From: Rotaria sp. Silwood1
Taxonomy: Eukaryota; Rotifera; Eurotatoria; Philodinida; Philodinidae
Direction: 5' to 3'
Assembly (NCBI GenBank): GCA_905250075.1
Contig: CAJNOP010000087.1
Location: 473,628 to 537,627 of the forward strand
Length of the DNA stretch: 64,000 bases
Shown: one piece after another, positions 23,101 to 35,100 of the stretch
Numbering within the stretch: position 1 is the stretch's first letter
How the letters are laid out: every line of letters begins with the position of its first letter
Notes under the pieces: model-generated
What the model was told of the DNA's origin: nothing
The model's input: only the letters and a program-made list of their open reading frames with translations
Database searches by the model: none
Program-made: the position numbers and the translations under genes

Positions 23101-23989
23101 ACCTTTTACACGAGTGCACTTAAGCAATAGTTGCTCATTGCCCATTGAACATAAAAGATATGACATCATTTACATATATCTTTTTATATTACTTTCTTCA
23201 ACCTATACCAGCTAGAAATAGCACGAGTCAGAACTCCTGAAAACATATACAAGGTTAAAAATATGTTTTTTTCATAATAGTAAATAACAATACATGACAA
23301 TTTATTGCTACATCCCAGCTTGAGGCCCTCGCCTATCTATGCATACATTTCCTGAGATCATAGATTTAACCATATAGAAGAACGGATGTAGATACGATCG
23401 CAAAATCAGTCCTATTTGACAATTATAAGAAAATTCAGCGAATCTTTATCCCTTTTCTCCATCATTTCAAAAGGCGTTAGTGCCATTCTTTGTGCATAGA
23501 TGGCTTTTATTATGTCTTTCAAAACTGCGAAGATACGAATATTCGAAATGCTTGGGCAGCATCTCCTCATGAAATCATGATAGTATTTCTATACCAAACA
23601 TATAGGATTGCAAAGATGTGAATAACTTGGATCTCTTGGAGATTTAACAGGTATTGCCGAACCATTTCCAATCTTCATGCCTTTGCAATTTTTGAAGACA
23701 TACTAAAAGCTTTCTATGAACAAACAATGGTTTCGGTGCCTGTTCGAATAATAGCGAAAACGGGTATAAATTGGCGGCACTTTTTATAATTATCAAATAA
23801 GACCGATTTCAGTAGCATATTCACGTCTATCCTCTGCATATAATTCATGAATAGCCGAAAAAAGCTTCGTGGTAACGACGAAAGAGTTACTTAATTCATA
23901 ACTATTTTCATAAAATTGGGAAAACTCACACTATTCGCTATCACTTTCTTCTTTTTCATATGTTTAGACACAATCTAGAGCCGACATAT
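23101..23989. other. Intergenic, no gene
   Basis: AT-rich, no supported feature. Confidence 0.45.
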
Positions 23990-24552
23990 ACCGTATTAGC
24001 TGACAATATAGTTAAAATAATACGGTTTCCGAAAAAATTCAACTCAAAATTTTGAGAAACTAACTTCAGATTCGGATTCTCCGACCTCGATTTGCTTTCG
24101 TCAACCTTAATAAAAAATTCATCTTTTATGTTTTTTTGACCTTGGCACAAACAGACAGACAAACTCTTTTCACTTTTTTTCACATGACCCTCCCTACAGT
24201 CGAGGGAACAATGACCATTGGTCTTTAACCCTTTGGCAGCCGACATAAAGGAAGGAAGAAATGATTTTTCAGAAAATTTATTTGTCGTTTTTCGAATGGT
24301 TCTGGAGCTTGTCCTAGTAAATTGGTGAGTTGAGGAGCACACGGTGCCTAGCGTTTGTTCTTACGTAAATGCATCTAAAAAAGATACATTATGAATGACT
24401 TTTTTGGTTCACGCAAAGATGAGGCTTCCGACGCATATATGCGTCAGCGGCTGCCAAAGAGTTAAGCGGTTTTTTTGACCTTGATGTTCTTTTGCCCCTG
24501 CCACAAGACGACAAACTTATTTTATTTCATATGACCCTCTCTTCAGTTGAGG
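23990..24552. repeat. Dispersed repeat (CAGATTCGGATTC / GACCCTCCCT family)
   Basis: Contains AAAATTTTGAGAAACTAACT, CAGATTCGGATTC, then GACAAACT...CATGACCCTCCCT...CAGTCGAGGG. The same order of motifs is seen at 33880-34290. The tail motif (GACCCTCTCTTCAGTTGAGGG) is present twice here, at 24184-24207 and 24531-24554, on each side of the TTAA element. Confidence 0.5.
24225..24465. mobile_element. Small piggyBac-type MITE with TTAA ends
   Basis: The 233-bp element at 24229-24461 is flanked by TTAA (24225-24228 and 24462-24465). The left end is CCCTTTGGCAGCCGAC; the reverse complement of the right end is CTCTTTGGCAGCCGCTGACG, followed by the palindrome GACGCATATATGCGTC. These are typical piggyBac-family ends. 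Not coding. It differs in sequence from the TTAA elements at 5037 and 51699, so three different TTAA families are present. Confidence 0.8.
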
Positions 24553-25092
24553 GAATAAAATCTTTATATTTACAAAATAAAGATAAATAAAATCTTTATA
24601 TTTGTAAAATAACGATAAATAAAAAAATGATTCATCTTTATAAAATGAAGATAAATGAATTCTTTATTTCCAAAAATAAAGATAAAATAAATAATAAAGA
24701 AAGTTTTTTTCTATGAGAACCCAAATTTTTAATTTGCATCAAATAGTTTACAAAAACTTATGGTATCGTCGACACAAAGAAAATATACAGAAGGGGTTTT
24801 TGCATACATTTTTTCATGTATCAGCTTCATTTGCTAATAATATCACATATCGAAACGATGTTAGCAATAAGAAAAATTATTGATTCACAGATCCTATTGT
24901 TACACTAGGTATTTGTCTAGTCACCTATCATAGAAAAAATTTTCTTTGTTCTATATTTTATCTTTACTTTTCGAAAATAAAGAATTTATTTATCTTTATT
25001 TTATAAATATAAAAATTTTATTTCCCTTTATTTTTCAAATATAAAGATTGCATTTATATTTATTTCATAAACTAAAGATAGAGTAACACCCA
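24552..25092. mobile_element. AT-rich palindromic element, copy 1 (right end complete)
   Basis: Arms of AAATAAAGAT-type sequence at about 24555-24705 and, inverted, at 24957-25092 enclose a less repetitive core (GTATCGTCGACACAAAG, CATATCGAAACGATGTTAGC). The right end is AGTAACACCC, the inverse of the GGGTGTTACT found at 21833 and 30176. The left end lacks it, so this copy is 5' truncated or fused to the neighbouring repeat. Positions 24552-24885 are nearly identical to 30223-30556. Confidence 0.6.
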
Positions 25093-26008
25093 TATCTCAG
25101 ACAGAGAATACTCTAAAAAGAAGGCTTCATGATTGCATTTAACTGAAAAATATTTCTTGAGAAAAAAAATTGGTCCATAGAGAGTCCAGTTTAGTTTACT
25201 AGCAAATCCACAAAAAATATTTTGTAAAATTCTTAGATTACATATTGAGAGAGTAGCTATCCAATTCGACCTATAAAATCGGTCAGTCAGATTTATTCGA
25301 AATAATACTTTTCTGTAGAATTATACAAAAAATAAAAAGATTTGCCGTATAAGTTGGATCACTTAAGCTCAATCTCTTACGATTCAAACGTTTTATTTGC
25401 TCTTCATTTAGAACTTATTTACGGATTCAAATGCGAGGACATTTATATGCTAGAATAAAAACAAGTATTATTATGATTATTTGATGACTCATTCAGATCA
25501 GATCTTGAGTCAGTTTATACTCGAATTTGAATAAACATTTGATATGAACGAGTTGGCCGATGGTTTTTCCATCACACATTGGCCTCTCGCTAAAGAAATT
25601 TTTCTCTAGATGTTAAATTGATTTTCGCATCTTCAGAGCTAAACTTATCCTATACAATGACAAAATATGACTATTGACGTCTTACCTTTTTTCTAAATAA
25701 CTGCTTACCGATCAATAAATGCACAATATCGTTGCATCATACAAACACAAACGAAAAAGACGGCCCTCGGCTTTTTTTCTTTCTCTCATTCTACCTATTT
25801 GCTGCGCACTCTTCACGTGTAACTAACAGACACAAATATCTTTAATGATTTGATATGCTTCAAAACGCACGTGGTTATACGAAATTGCCCATGTTTATCT
25901 AAAAATCATAAATAAAACAATTACAGAGATGAGCAACGCCAATCCAAATCCGATAGCTTTCGTTCGTTGCCATTTCGAGTGAAAAGGCGACAGTGGTGAT
26001 TAAAGAAT
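25093..26008. other. Intergenic, no gene
   Basis: No supported exon. Sequence immediately 5' of the retrotransposon target site. Confidence 0.45.
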
Positions 26009-26196
26009 AATGTGTGCTGATTCCTTCTTTTTACAAACGGCGTGCGGACGTATATTCTTTCTTTCCTTACATAATATCACTACGTATAAAGTTTAATGTT
26101 TATCTAATTCCGTGTTAATTTTTAATCACGTTTTCGGCCTCGTGATCGACAAGATTAATTAATTGACCCGAAAAACGAAGAAATTTAAACTCAGAG

Positions 26197-26826
26197 ATGA
26201 GTGAACGACATCTCACGTCTTCTACTTATCCTCAACAACAATGGCAACAGAGTCAGAAACCAAGTTCTAATGGAGGTCATCAAGGTCATTTTATAGTGCC
26301 TTCTTCACAACGACCACATTCAACTTCGGATGATGATATGACGGAACATGAAGATTTTACTAATGATGCATCCACTAAAATTGTTCAACGTCGTCATAAA
26401 CGAAAACAGGTTCAAATTACACACAATTATAATACGAGACAAAACGCCAATCGACAGTCAAATCCACGGACAACAGCAGTTCAGTTCGATTCCACTCAGT
26501 TAAATCAGTCTATTCAGTCTACTCAATTTTTTCAGTTAGATCAGCTTATTCAGCCGAACCAGCAACAGACAGAAACGATGACTGCTTCAACATTTAACAA
26601 CGATCAATTAACTGAAGAAGCTGAAAAGTTTGCACGTACACGTTATCCATTTCCACCCTTTATTGTTCGTTTTCCATCATCTAATGTAAACGAACAGAAG
26701 GTATCAGAGAAATTATGTAAACATCTGAAAGACAATAAACATGTTCAATTGGAATTAATTGGATATCGTCGTTCGACTCTTAAATGTGCGAGGACCTTTC
26801 TCAGTTCTGTGATGAAAAGTCAGTGA
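26197..26826 (+). pseudogene. ORF1 (gag-like) of the non-LTR element, 3'-truncated
   Basis: The ATG at 26197 opens 209 residues, Gln/Ser/Asn-rich at the start, with a basic stretch QRRHKRKQVQ (about residues 65-75) suggesting nucleic-acid binding. Near residue 150, FPPFIVRFPSS...QKVSEKLCKHLKDN resembles the start of a small RNA-binding fold seen in ORF1 proteins. It stops shortly after, because the sequence jumps directly into endonuclease coding in another frame at about 26783: the rest of ORF1 and the first part of the endonuclease are deleted. Confidence 0.65.
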
Positions 26827-29192
26827 TGTTTGGAGATTTTAATATAGACCTAGAGAAAGATGGTAAGATTGCGGAAGAGTTTCTAGAGTGGGCAGATTCT
26901 TGTTTTTTATCACCTTTTACACCAGAAAATTCCACTAGCTTAAGACCGGATAGAGTAATAGACTATGCACTTTCTTCCAGATTTTCTGTTGATTTACAAA
27001 CTTATGAAGGAACAACAACAAGTGATCATAAACCTATAATTTCCTCTATTGCTATTAAATCAAAAGTCATAAAAGAGTGCAGAAGTATTCATTTTAAAGT
27101 TTTTTCTTTTTTTTTTAATCAGTTGTCTATTCTTTTTGGGAAGCCTTGTGGAATTTGGATAATTTAGACAATGTTTATAATGATTATAAACGATTTCTTT
27201 TTCTTCTGTCAGCTCGCTGCACCACATATTTTCCCATTGAAAAATATCGGGTAGCAATCCCAAAAGAGCTACGAGCTCGCTTTTCACTTATTCGTGCGCT
27301 TTCATTTAGACAGAAACGTACTGGAGATTTAAGTTTAAAAAATGCAGTGAATCGACTAAGAAAGGAATCGAAATACGAATTAAAATCTTTTATGAGTTCG
27401 TGTTTATCATACAGTCTCTCAAAACGTCATACGTCCACCCCAGTTTCTACAGCCTTCTGGTCTAAAACAAAAAGTTTTTTTAAGGGAAAATCTGCCTCGT
27501 TAAAGGCATTGATGCATCCGAATGGAGAATTAATTAAGGACGCTAAGAAAATGGCAGAGTTTGCTGCTGATTTTTACGAACAACATTTTGAAGAGCCAAA
27601 CCCTGAAGAGACTATTCGGCCGCACCCAATTTTGGATGCTCCTCATACTGATTTCGATAATTATGATGAGGCAATTCCAGAGGCGACAATAGAAGAAGTC
27701 TTAGAAATAGTTCATAAGCTTAAAAAGAAAAAGTCGTGTGATCCACATGGAATTTCAAATTATTTTTTTAATTTTGTGCCTAGTAGCTATTGGTCCCTAC
27801 TACTCAAAACATTCAATTATTCGTTTTCGACCGCGATTCAGTCTACTGCCTGGAAAGATGCGCGAATGATCTTACTTGCAAAAAAAAGAATTTATTTGTA
27901 CTCCAGCCGAGACTCGCCCGATATCATTGCTAGACGTATTTCTGAAAGTTAATGAGCGCCTGTTTACGAACCGTTTTCGAAGATTGTTGGACAGACGTGG
28001 TCTTTTACCCGACTCACAATCCAGTTTTAGACCAGGTTTTCGTCTTCAAACGAGAGTCCTCCTTTTTATTGAACAAGTATCTTCTTTAATGTCAAATTCT
28101 TCTCCGGTCGCTAATGTTTTTATAGATTTTCAAAGCGCTTTTGATCGTATGTGGATAGAAGGATGTTTAGCTAAATTAAGAAGAATGGGAATTCCTCGTT
28201 CTTACTTAAAATGGATTAGGACATGGTTAGAAAATAGGTGCGGTTTTATAGAAATCCAAGGAGTAAGATCTAGATGGTTTAGTATCAGAAGAGGAGGTCT
28301 TCAGGATTCATGTTTTACACCTACAATTTTTATTACTTTTCTCTCAGACATGGGTGATTTTCTGGAGGTGTGCATTCCGTTCTTTTTTGCAGATGACCTT
28401 GCTGCAGTTCTAGCTGGCAGAATAGGGGTTAAGTATACCGAACAATGCATCGATTTAGAAAAAAGATTAAAACAATTTTTTGATAATTTAGAACTATATT
28501 CTCTGTTACACCTCCAACCCATAAACTATTCTAAAACAATGAGTATGTGGTCAGCAAGAGCAGTTACAAATCCTCTACCTAAAGTTTCCTGCGGTGGCAA
28601 TGATATTGACTCGGTTAAAAACTTTAAATATCTAGGATACCACATCACTGAAAAATTACGTTGGGGTATGATGATCAAAAAAACGCAGGAAAAAATTAGA
28701 CAGCGAATAAATATGATTAAATATTTTCGTTTTAATAATACAACTTCATACGAACTTAGAAGAACTTTGTTTTCATGCTTTGTGTTACCGCTGTTTACAT
28801 GGTTATTTGCGATCTTTCCACTTTTCACTGTTAAACAGAGAAACGATTTATCACATTTTTATTTTACATGTTTAAAACGTTTAGCATTTCATTTAGAATG
28901 AGATGATCTGTTTTATGCGTTTGTATTCAATGAAAAATCATTAGAGGATAGATGCGCAGCCTATTGGGAGAGATACCTTTTTGCCTTGTCAGAGTCAATC
29001 GATGGAAGGTTACTTCTCGAACAGGCGAATTTGAATTCACATAGAACTATGTGGAGAGATAGTGAGATGAGTATAAGAGGACTGCGAATGTCTAAACGGT
29101 TTGTAGATTATGTTTCGGCCTTGGAAAAATGTGTTTCGTGGTGTAGTGACAATATCTCCATTGAGTCAATTCCCTGCTATGATATGAACTAG
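26784..29192 (+). pseudogene. ORF2 (endonuclease C-terminus + reverse transcriptase), broken
   Basis: The frame at 26784-27167 reads MFGDFNIDLEKD and later TSDHKPI, the last motifs of an APE-type endonuclease. After a frameshift near 27150, 27146-27890 covers the linker up to KKKKSCDPHGISNYFF. After a second shift near 27885, the RT core follows: RPISLLDVFLK, FIDFQSAFDRMW, GGLQDSCFTP and the catalytic FFADDLAAV, then the KTMSMW and FKYLGYHIT blocks. TGA at 28899-28901 interrupts the frame; coding resemblance continues to the stop at 29190 (KSLEDRCAAYW, SKRFVDYV). In the usual RT motif the QD position is QG, a further sign of decay. Not functional. Confidence 0.75.
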
Positions 29193-29520
29193 ATTTCCTT
29201 ACTTGCTTTCTTTCCTGAGACCTTTTGAGTAAATGAGTGTCTTCTGACTGTATTCTATTAATAATTTGTAAGGAGAGAAAGATGTACTGTATCTGTAGTG
29301 TGTGAGAAGATTAAAAGGAAGGATCCAAGAATTAGAATATACATTTTTTTTTGTGTGTGTTAATCTGTGTAATCACGTCGTTTGTTTCAAACTTACTTTC
29401 TATCATATGTATTAATTATTAACGTTAACCTTGTATTCTTTTTCTTTAAATGTTGTACTAATAGGACCTGATCGGTCATATGTTATTGCAAAAATTTAAA
29501 AAAAAATAACAATGTGTGCT

Positions 29521-30175
29521 CGTGTTATTGTTCTCCTACACGATACGCACTAGGATGTATCTGTAATTTTTTGCTCGCTGTGTTGATGGAAAAGAGAGAT
29601 AGGCGAAGAAAAATGAAAAAGAGTGTGCACTGCTGCCCTTGACTATCTGTCAATTATTAGTGAAAGTCTCAGCAACATAAGCGCCTGTTCAGGTGATTCT
29701 ATAAGGTACAGGCAATTCAAACTTCAATAAAAATTTTTTTCGCCTTTTTTTTACATCGTTTGATACAGCATGAACTGCTGATCACAAAAAAAGCTACTTT
29801 TTAGCATTAATAAATGCTGTTTTTAGGTCAAACAAAAACGAGAAACTTGAAGGGAGTCAGTTTTTTCGAAAAACACAACTTTTTCAGAATGTGCAAAATT
29901 TTCTGCTCCGTTCTTTCTTTCAGCTTCAGAAAATATTATTTTCAGATACAGCATCAAAAGCTGAGTATAAACAAGTCGTTAAATCGACACTAATCCCAGA
30001 ACTATCTTGATGATGACGCTTCGAATCACGCTGAGTGGCATCTGTATAGGTCGTTTTTGTAAACCTATCTAGTTTTTCTATGTAAGTGATGAAGGCAGAT
30101 TTTTTTCTCATTTGACTCATCATACCAGCAGTCACAAAAGTGTACATGGATTTTTTTTCTTTTTTTGTCGAGAAT
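29521..30175. other. Intergenic, no gene
   Basis: Nothing supported on either strand. Confidence 0.45.
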
Positions 30176-30556
30176 AGGGTGTTACTTTATTTTTATTCTT
30201 ATTTATAATAAAAAATAAATATAAATAAAATCTTTATTATTTAAAAAATAAAGATCAATAAAAGCTTTATATTTGTAAAAGAAAGATAAATAAAAAAATT
30301 ATTTATCTTTATAAAATGAAGATAAATGAATTCTTTATTTCCAAAAATAAAGATAAAATAAATAATAAAGAAAGTTTTTTTCTATGAGAACCCAAATTTT
30401 TAATTTGCATCAAATAGTTTACAAAAACTTATGATATCGTCGACACAAAGAAAATATACAGAAGGGGTTTTTGCATATATTTTTCCATGTATCAGCTTCG
30501 TTCTCTAATAATATCACATATCGAAACGATGTTAGCAATAAGAAAAATTATTGATT
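30176..30556. mobile_element. AT-rich palindromic element, copy 2 (left end complete)
   Basis: Begins GGGTGTTACTTTATTTTTAT and matches copy 1 from 30223 to 30556 with few differences, including GTATCGTCGACACAAAG-like and CGAAACGATGTTAGCAATAA blocks. Similarity stops abruptly after ATTATTGATT; the right arm is missing. Confidence 0.6.
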
Positions 30557-30856
30557 ATGCGTTCATTTATCATGTTAAAAAACCATGTAACTCAATAATT
30601 CAGATATATTGTTGTACTAGTAATGAATATCAACAATTGATATTAGTTATTCGATCACACAAGAAATCACATATAATGACATCGTTGGTACACCGACAGA
30701 TGAGGTCCGACATTTGAGCCTTCAGACATTTATGGTTCCGTAAATATCAACGTGAAGAATTATGATGCTTATGGACTTTGTTAAAGAAACAAATCTAGAA
30801 ACTAAATAAAGCTCTCGCTCTCTTGAAAGATTCTTGTCTTGCACATATACGAAAAC

Positions 30857-30962
30857 GCTGTGGCTGTGTGAGTGTATGTCGAAGAACTGAGAACTGACAT
30901 CCATACCCCCACCCACACCCTCGCACTCGCATGCACACCAAAACTCTGGCCCATACCCACAT
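30857..30962. repeat. TGTGGG/CCCACA hairpin 3
   Basis: A weak G-rich arm (GTGGCTGTGTGAGTGTATG) is followed after about 25 nt by a C-rich arm with CCCCCACCCACACCC and, further on, ACTCTGGCCCATACCCAC. The final CTCTGGCCCA recalls the end of hairpin 2 (TCTGGGCCA). Confidence 0.5.
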
Positions 30963-32684
30963 CTTCCAGTTGCCTATAAAAGGCTCAAAAGTCTGGAGCT
31001 GAACTATCGGGGCTCAACTGTCTCAGGTTCAACTGTCGTGTCACTGACATCGTTTACTAATCTAATTTTCCTTATTTAAAATTGATTATTATCATGATTT
31101 ACTATAGTTATATGTTGTGCACAATTTCCAAAAAAAGGTATGAGAAATCAAAATAAGTTAATCGGCATTATGTTTCCTGCAAAAACAAAAATATGTCTTT
31201 TGTACAAAAAGAGCCATAAAGGCTTAAAAATACGCATAAAATTAATGCAATAACAGACTTACAATCATCTCTATTCCGAAAAGAAATCAATTCAATACTG
31301 AAATTTTTTTCGTAATGAAATATGTTGAATTTTGAAATATATTATGTATGTACTGCGCACTGTAAATATATTTAAACACATTACAAGGGGATAATGAAGA
31401 CGAAGTTCTAGCATCAAGAGTTTTCTTTTTCAACAGATTTTTTTTTTAATAGCACAAATCATATATTAAATCACTTGTGCATTAAAACATCTTCTATTCG
31501 ATAGAGTCTGATGAGTAACAAAAGAGTAGAAAAATATTTTCCTTTGTTGGATATTTTCACAAATTCGATTTCAAAAAGAACATAAGATTAAACATATACT
31601 TATCTACGGAAAAAAGTAACTCTTTTATACCAAAATGGTCAAGATTTAATTATGGTTTATCTTTTTAAATAAAATATGATTGATTTACTTGAAACTAAAT
31701 GTTTAATTGTCGTTTGTTTTGAGAAAGCAGATTGCCAGTACGGTTAGAAGAGCGTTAAATCTTTTTTTTCCACGTTGGAAAAAAATCAAAACAAGATAGA
31801 TTAGTGAAGACTTGTCTGATAAAACGTTATTATGAATCTTACGAAAAATTTTTTAACAGAGATTAAATCCTACTGCGTCCAGATAATATGAGAACTACAG
31901 AAAATGGTTCATTTGAATCAGAATTTCCTTCTGTGAAATATTCATGATAATTAGTAATTGTAGTAAACAATTATTCAAATTTTCGATGATTAATCATACT
32001 GGTTAGAGTCTCCTTCGTATTCATCATAGAAAAACAATGATATAGAATCTAACAGATACTATCACGAAAGTCTAAAAAAACAATAGTACAACGTACAAAT
32101 CAATCTAATTGATATCCATAAAAAATATGCTGGTTAAAAGTCGTCAGATTTAACACTATTTTATTAGAAAGATTCTGTATAATAAGACAATGAAAATGAA
32201 TTAGGGTTTTACGACAAAATATTTTTTAAATAGTTTCATTTTAATTCGAAAAATTTAAGTTTTATTTACTTGATGTTAAGCTATATGACCAGATGAATCT
32301 TATAGTAATCTAACGCCATCGAACCTATTTTTCATATTCATAAACTACTGTTGTCTACAATTAAACATACTCGATATTGTGTAATTACTTGAAGAATATG
32401 ATATATACGTAGATAAAGAGTGTCTTTGATAAAAAAAAACTATTTTTTTTTGCGTTCGGTGACATATCAAAATGTTCTTGTTCAATAGAATTTGATTTCA
32501 ACTTAACATACTATTCTATTCTCAGAATATACAGAAGTCCAAAAGTGATGTTTTATCGATTTCACTATTGTACGAAGCTAACTTCACCATCACTAACTCA
32601 CGACTTCATGTTTACTCTTTGTTTGTATGGCAATATTAAGAAAGAGGCGAAAGCATTTATACAATCTACAATGACTTTGAAGGG
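30963..32684. other. Intergenic, no gene
   Basis: AT-rich, many stops, no element ends recognised. Confidence 0.5.
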
Positions 32685-32734
32685 AATGTGGGTGTGGTTG
32701 AACTGAGCCTTCACACTCGCACCCGCACACCCTT
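32685..32734. repeat. TGTGGG/CCCACA hairpin 4
   Basis: G arm GGGAATGTGGGTGTGG, short loop, C arm CACTCGCACCCGCACACCC. It is followed by TTCTTTTTTCCACTTTCGT, similar to the sequence after hairpin 5 (TTATTCCCCACTTTCATTCG), which suggests a common origin for these two loci. Confidence 0.6.
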
Positions 32735-32879
32735 CTTTTTTCCACTTTCGTACTGCCACATTTCACTTGGTTATTTGGACTATATCCTTTATTTACTGAA
32801 TCACAGAGGATTAAACTTAATCATTGATATTACATTCTAATTAAAACGAGTGTATCATAGGCAATATTGAAGGAACTTC

Positions 32880-33200
32880 GTCTTTTCGTCTATTTATAAT
32901 GAAAAATCATTGGACGATCTCTGCTATGTCTACTAGGAAAGATATGTAAAGGCACTGTCGAAGTCTAAGGAGGGATACCTGTTAATGGAACAATCAGAAT
33001 TGTATGCAAATAGGACAAAATGGTAAGAGGGAGCAGAACGCATTCAATGTTTTCGTAGATCAAAAAGATTCGTTCCGCACATAGATGTATCAAGACAAGC
33101 GCTAAGATGGATGACAACTCATGAAACTTCAGATTCCATATTCGAACGTAATGAAGAAGAATTTTTGAGTTTCGCCTTATTTCCGGAAAGTTTCAGTTAG
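32880..33200 (+). pseudogene. 5'-truncated non-LTR retrotransposon tail
   Basis: The frame ending at the TAG of 33198-33200 reads YNEKSLDDLCYVY, KALSKSKEGYLLMEQ and RRSKRFVPH, the same C-terminal region as 28902-29192 (NEKSLEDRCAAYW, SKRFVDYV), but clearly diverged and with two in-frame stops. The RT core is absent, as expected for 5' truncation. A purine-rich stretch at about 33230-33390 and a T-rich end may be its 3' UTR. Confidence 0.6.
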
Positions 33201-33869
33201 TGAAATCTAGTAGACGCTACTAAAAAGTCATGCTGACAAAAAAGGGAGCGAAGAGCAATAGAGGAAGAAAAGCCGAGTGATGAATCATAGAGAGACGAGG
33301 AGAAAGGTAAAATGAAGGGAAAACACCATATAAACGAGGAGCGAGGATGACAGTTTGAGTATAGAGGAAACAAAAAGAAAGAAAAAAGAAAGAAAGTAGA
33401 CACATATACTCATCTCCTCAGAACATGGCGTCTACTGCTGCTTTTGTTTTCTTTTAATTTCACTGTGTCCACTTCTTGTTTTCCGTTCTGTTTCGTTCGT
33501 TCGTTCGTTTGTACTTTTCTTTTCTTTTTTCATATTTGATCACATGTTTATCTTATAGTATCTGCTGCTTCGTATTTTTTTAAATTCAACTTACATCCGG
33601 TACAAACGGCATTTGAGCTCTATTGTTCCTTTAGGACTGTCATAGTCATAGGGCTAATAATGCTTAATAAAAAAAAAAATACTGAACTTATTTTCTATAT
33701 TAGGGTTACGATGCGGATATTGTCAAATGTAGATATTGAGGTTGTAGATACGAGTAGGGTATGTATACGAAACTGACGGGTACGAAAAGTTGTATCCGTA
33801 CAGTACTCTAATTAGAATGCACTTTGACAACAGTCGATTATTGTCCATGTGCAACAAGGCTTTCTCTAT
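33201..33869. other. Probable 3' UTR of the non-LTR tail, then non-coding
   Basis: Purine-rich to about 33400, then pyrimidine-rich with TTCGTTCGTTCGTT at about 33490. No gene. Confidence 0.35.
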
Positions 33870-34292
33870 TAAAAAAACGAATACGCAGTTTCGAGAAACT
33901 GATTTCATATCCGCAGTTCTCGACCGCGCTTCCTTTTGATTAAACTCCATAAGCGAACACTATTTCCCTGAAAAATGATTTCTTCAAAGACACGAATTCG
34001 GATTTCTGACCACCTAACAGCAGCTTTGGATTCCTCAACTCCGAAAGCCTTCGTTCAAACTTTTTAAAAATTTATTATTTTCGTAAAATAGCCTCTTGCT
34101 GACAAGAAAAATCCCATTCAAAATTTTGAAAATCTGATTGCAGATTCGGATTCGCTGACTCAAATTACTTCAGGTCAAACTTCATATATTACACAATCAT
34201 CACAACATATCGACAAGCGACTTTATACGTGTATGCAAACATACAAACTCATTTTATTTTATGTGATCCTCCCTTCAGTTGAGGAAGTTTTT
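33870..34292. repeat. Second copy of the CAGATTCGGATTC / GACCCTCCCT repeat
   Basis: AAAATTTTGAAAATCTGATT, GCAGATTCGGATTC and GATCCTCCCTTCAGTTGAGG follow in the same order as at 23990-24210, clearly diverged. Confidence 0.45.
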
Positions 34293-34714
34293 CTTTTGCT
34301 TCACAGGGCGACAGATCTCATAGTGGGATCCTATCGGATCTCATAGAGAAAAAAACGGCGGATTTGATAGGATCCTACCAACTTTTGCCGGATTCAATGA
34401 TTTCCTTGATACAGGATTCCGATAGTCAGATCCAGCTGTCGGAATGACATGGTAATCTGATAGAATTCTATCGGACGACTTTGACCTGGGTTATCAAGTT
34501 TAATATATTGTTTTAGACTGATAATTTTCTTACAACTGCTTTTGATCTTCTCAATCAAAAAGACCAGAATAGTAATATTTTTGTTGCTGACATCTTCTAA
34601 TTACCCATCAAAATAGTTCAATATTTCCTAGTCAGAAAGAGCAGTTCAAAAACTAAAGATAGATTTTTTTTTTTCATTTTTCCTTTGCGTTCTGTAAAAA
34701 AGAAAAATGTAGTC
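34293..34714. other. Non-coding, short GGATCCTATCGGATC-type repeats
   Basis: GATCTCATAG, GGATCCTA and GATAG motifs occur several times between 34310 and 34480 in both orientations; no function recognised. Confidence 0.35.
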
Positions 34715-35059
34715 GTGTTGGCTTAGCACTAGTATTAAAAAAATGCTAATACTTTTTGTATTAGAATTAAAAAAAATACCTTAATGCTTTTGTGTTAGCA
34801 TTAGAAGCATTAATTCATACCTTGGTATTAGCATTGAATTAAAATTAGCACCAAAATTGCATTATTGAATACATTTTTTCGTGAGTACTAGTATTAACTA
34901 ATGATATTTTTAATGCTAATACTAATTCATAACTAATGCCAGTGTTAGTTAACTCTTTTAATACTAACACAAAAGCATTCAGGTATTATTTTTAACTCTA
35001 ATGCAAAAGCATTTTAAAAAAAGTATTAGATTAATGCAATGTTAATGCTAAGCCAGCGC
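34715..35059. mobile_element. Fold-back element 1 upstream of the GPCR
   Basis: The left arm begins GTGTTGGCTTAGCAC and contains AATGCTTTTGTGTTAGCATT; the right arm contains TACTAACACAAAAGCATT and ends TAATGCTAAGCCAGCGC. Both arms consist of repeated TTAATGC/GCATTAG units. Non-coding. Confidence 0.6.
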
Positions 35060-35100
35060 CTCTAGAAAAATGTTTGCATTAATACTCAAAGAGTATCCCA

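Larger units (their letters stand above)
26009..29520 (+). mobile_element. Degenerate non-LTR retrotransposon with 10-bp TSD
   Basis: Bounded by the direct repeat AATGTGTGCT at 26009-26018 and 29511-29520. The 3' end before the second copy is A-rich (AAAAATTTAAAAAAAAATAAC). The body (26019-29510) contains a gag-like ORF1, the C-terminal part of an endonuclease, and a reverse transcriptase with its C-terminal region, all on the plus strand. It is broken by an internal deletion near 26783, frameshifts near 27150 and 27885, and an in-frame TGA at 28899-28901. The clade is not assigned. Confidence 0.8.

Noticed and set aside
23956..24342. 128-codon minus-strand open frame
   Set aside because: It runs through a dispersed repeat and across the left boundary of the TTAA MITE, so it is a chimera of repeat sequence.
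24552..25092. CRISPR-like repeat array (AAATAAAGAT units)
   Set aside because: Units are irregular, AT-rich and arranged as inverted arms, with no unique spacers; the genome is eukaryotic.
33197..33405. Open minus-strand frames rich in Phe/Leu/Ser
   Set aside because: They result from a purine-rich strand after the non-LTR tail; a similar artefact is seen at 55053-55311.
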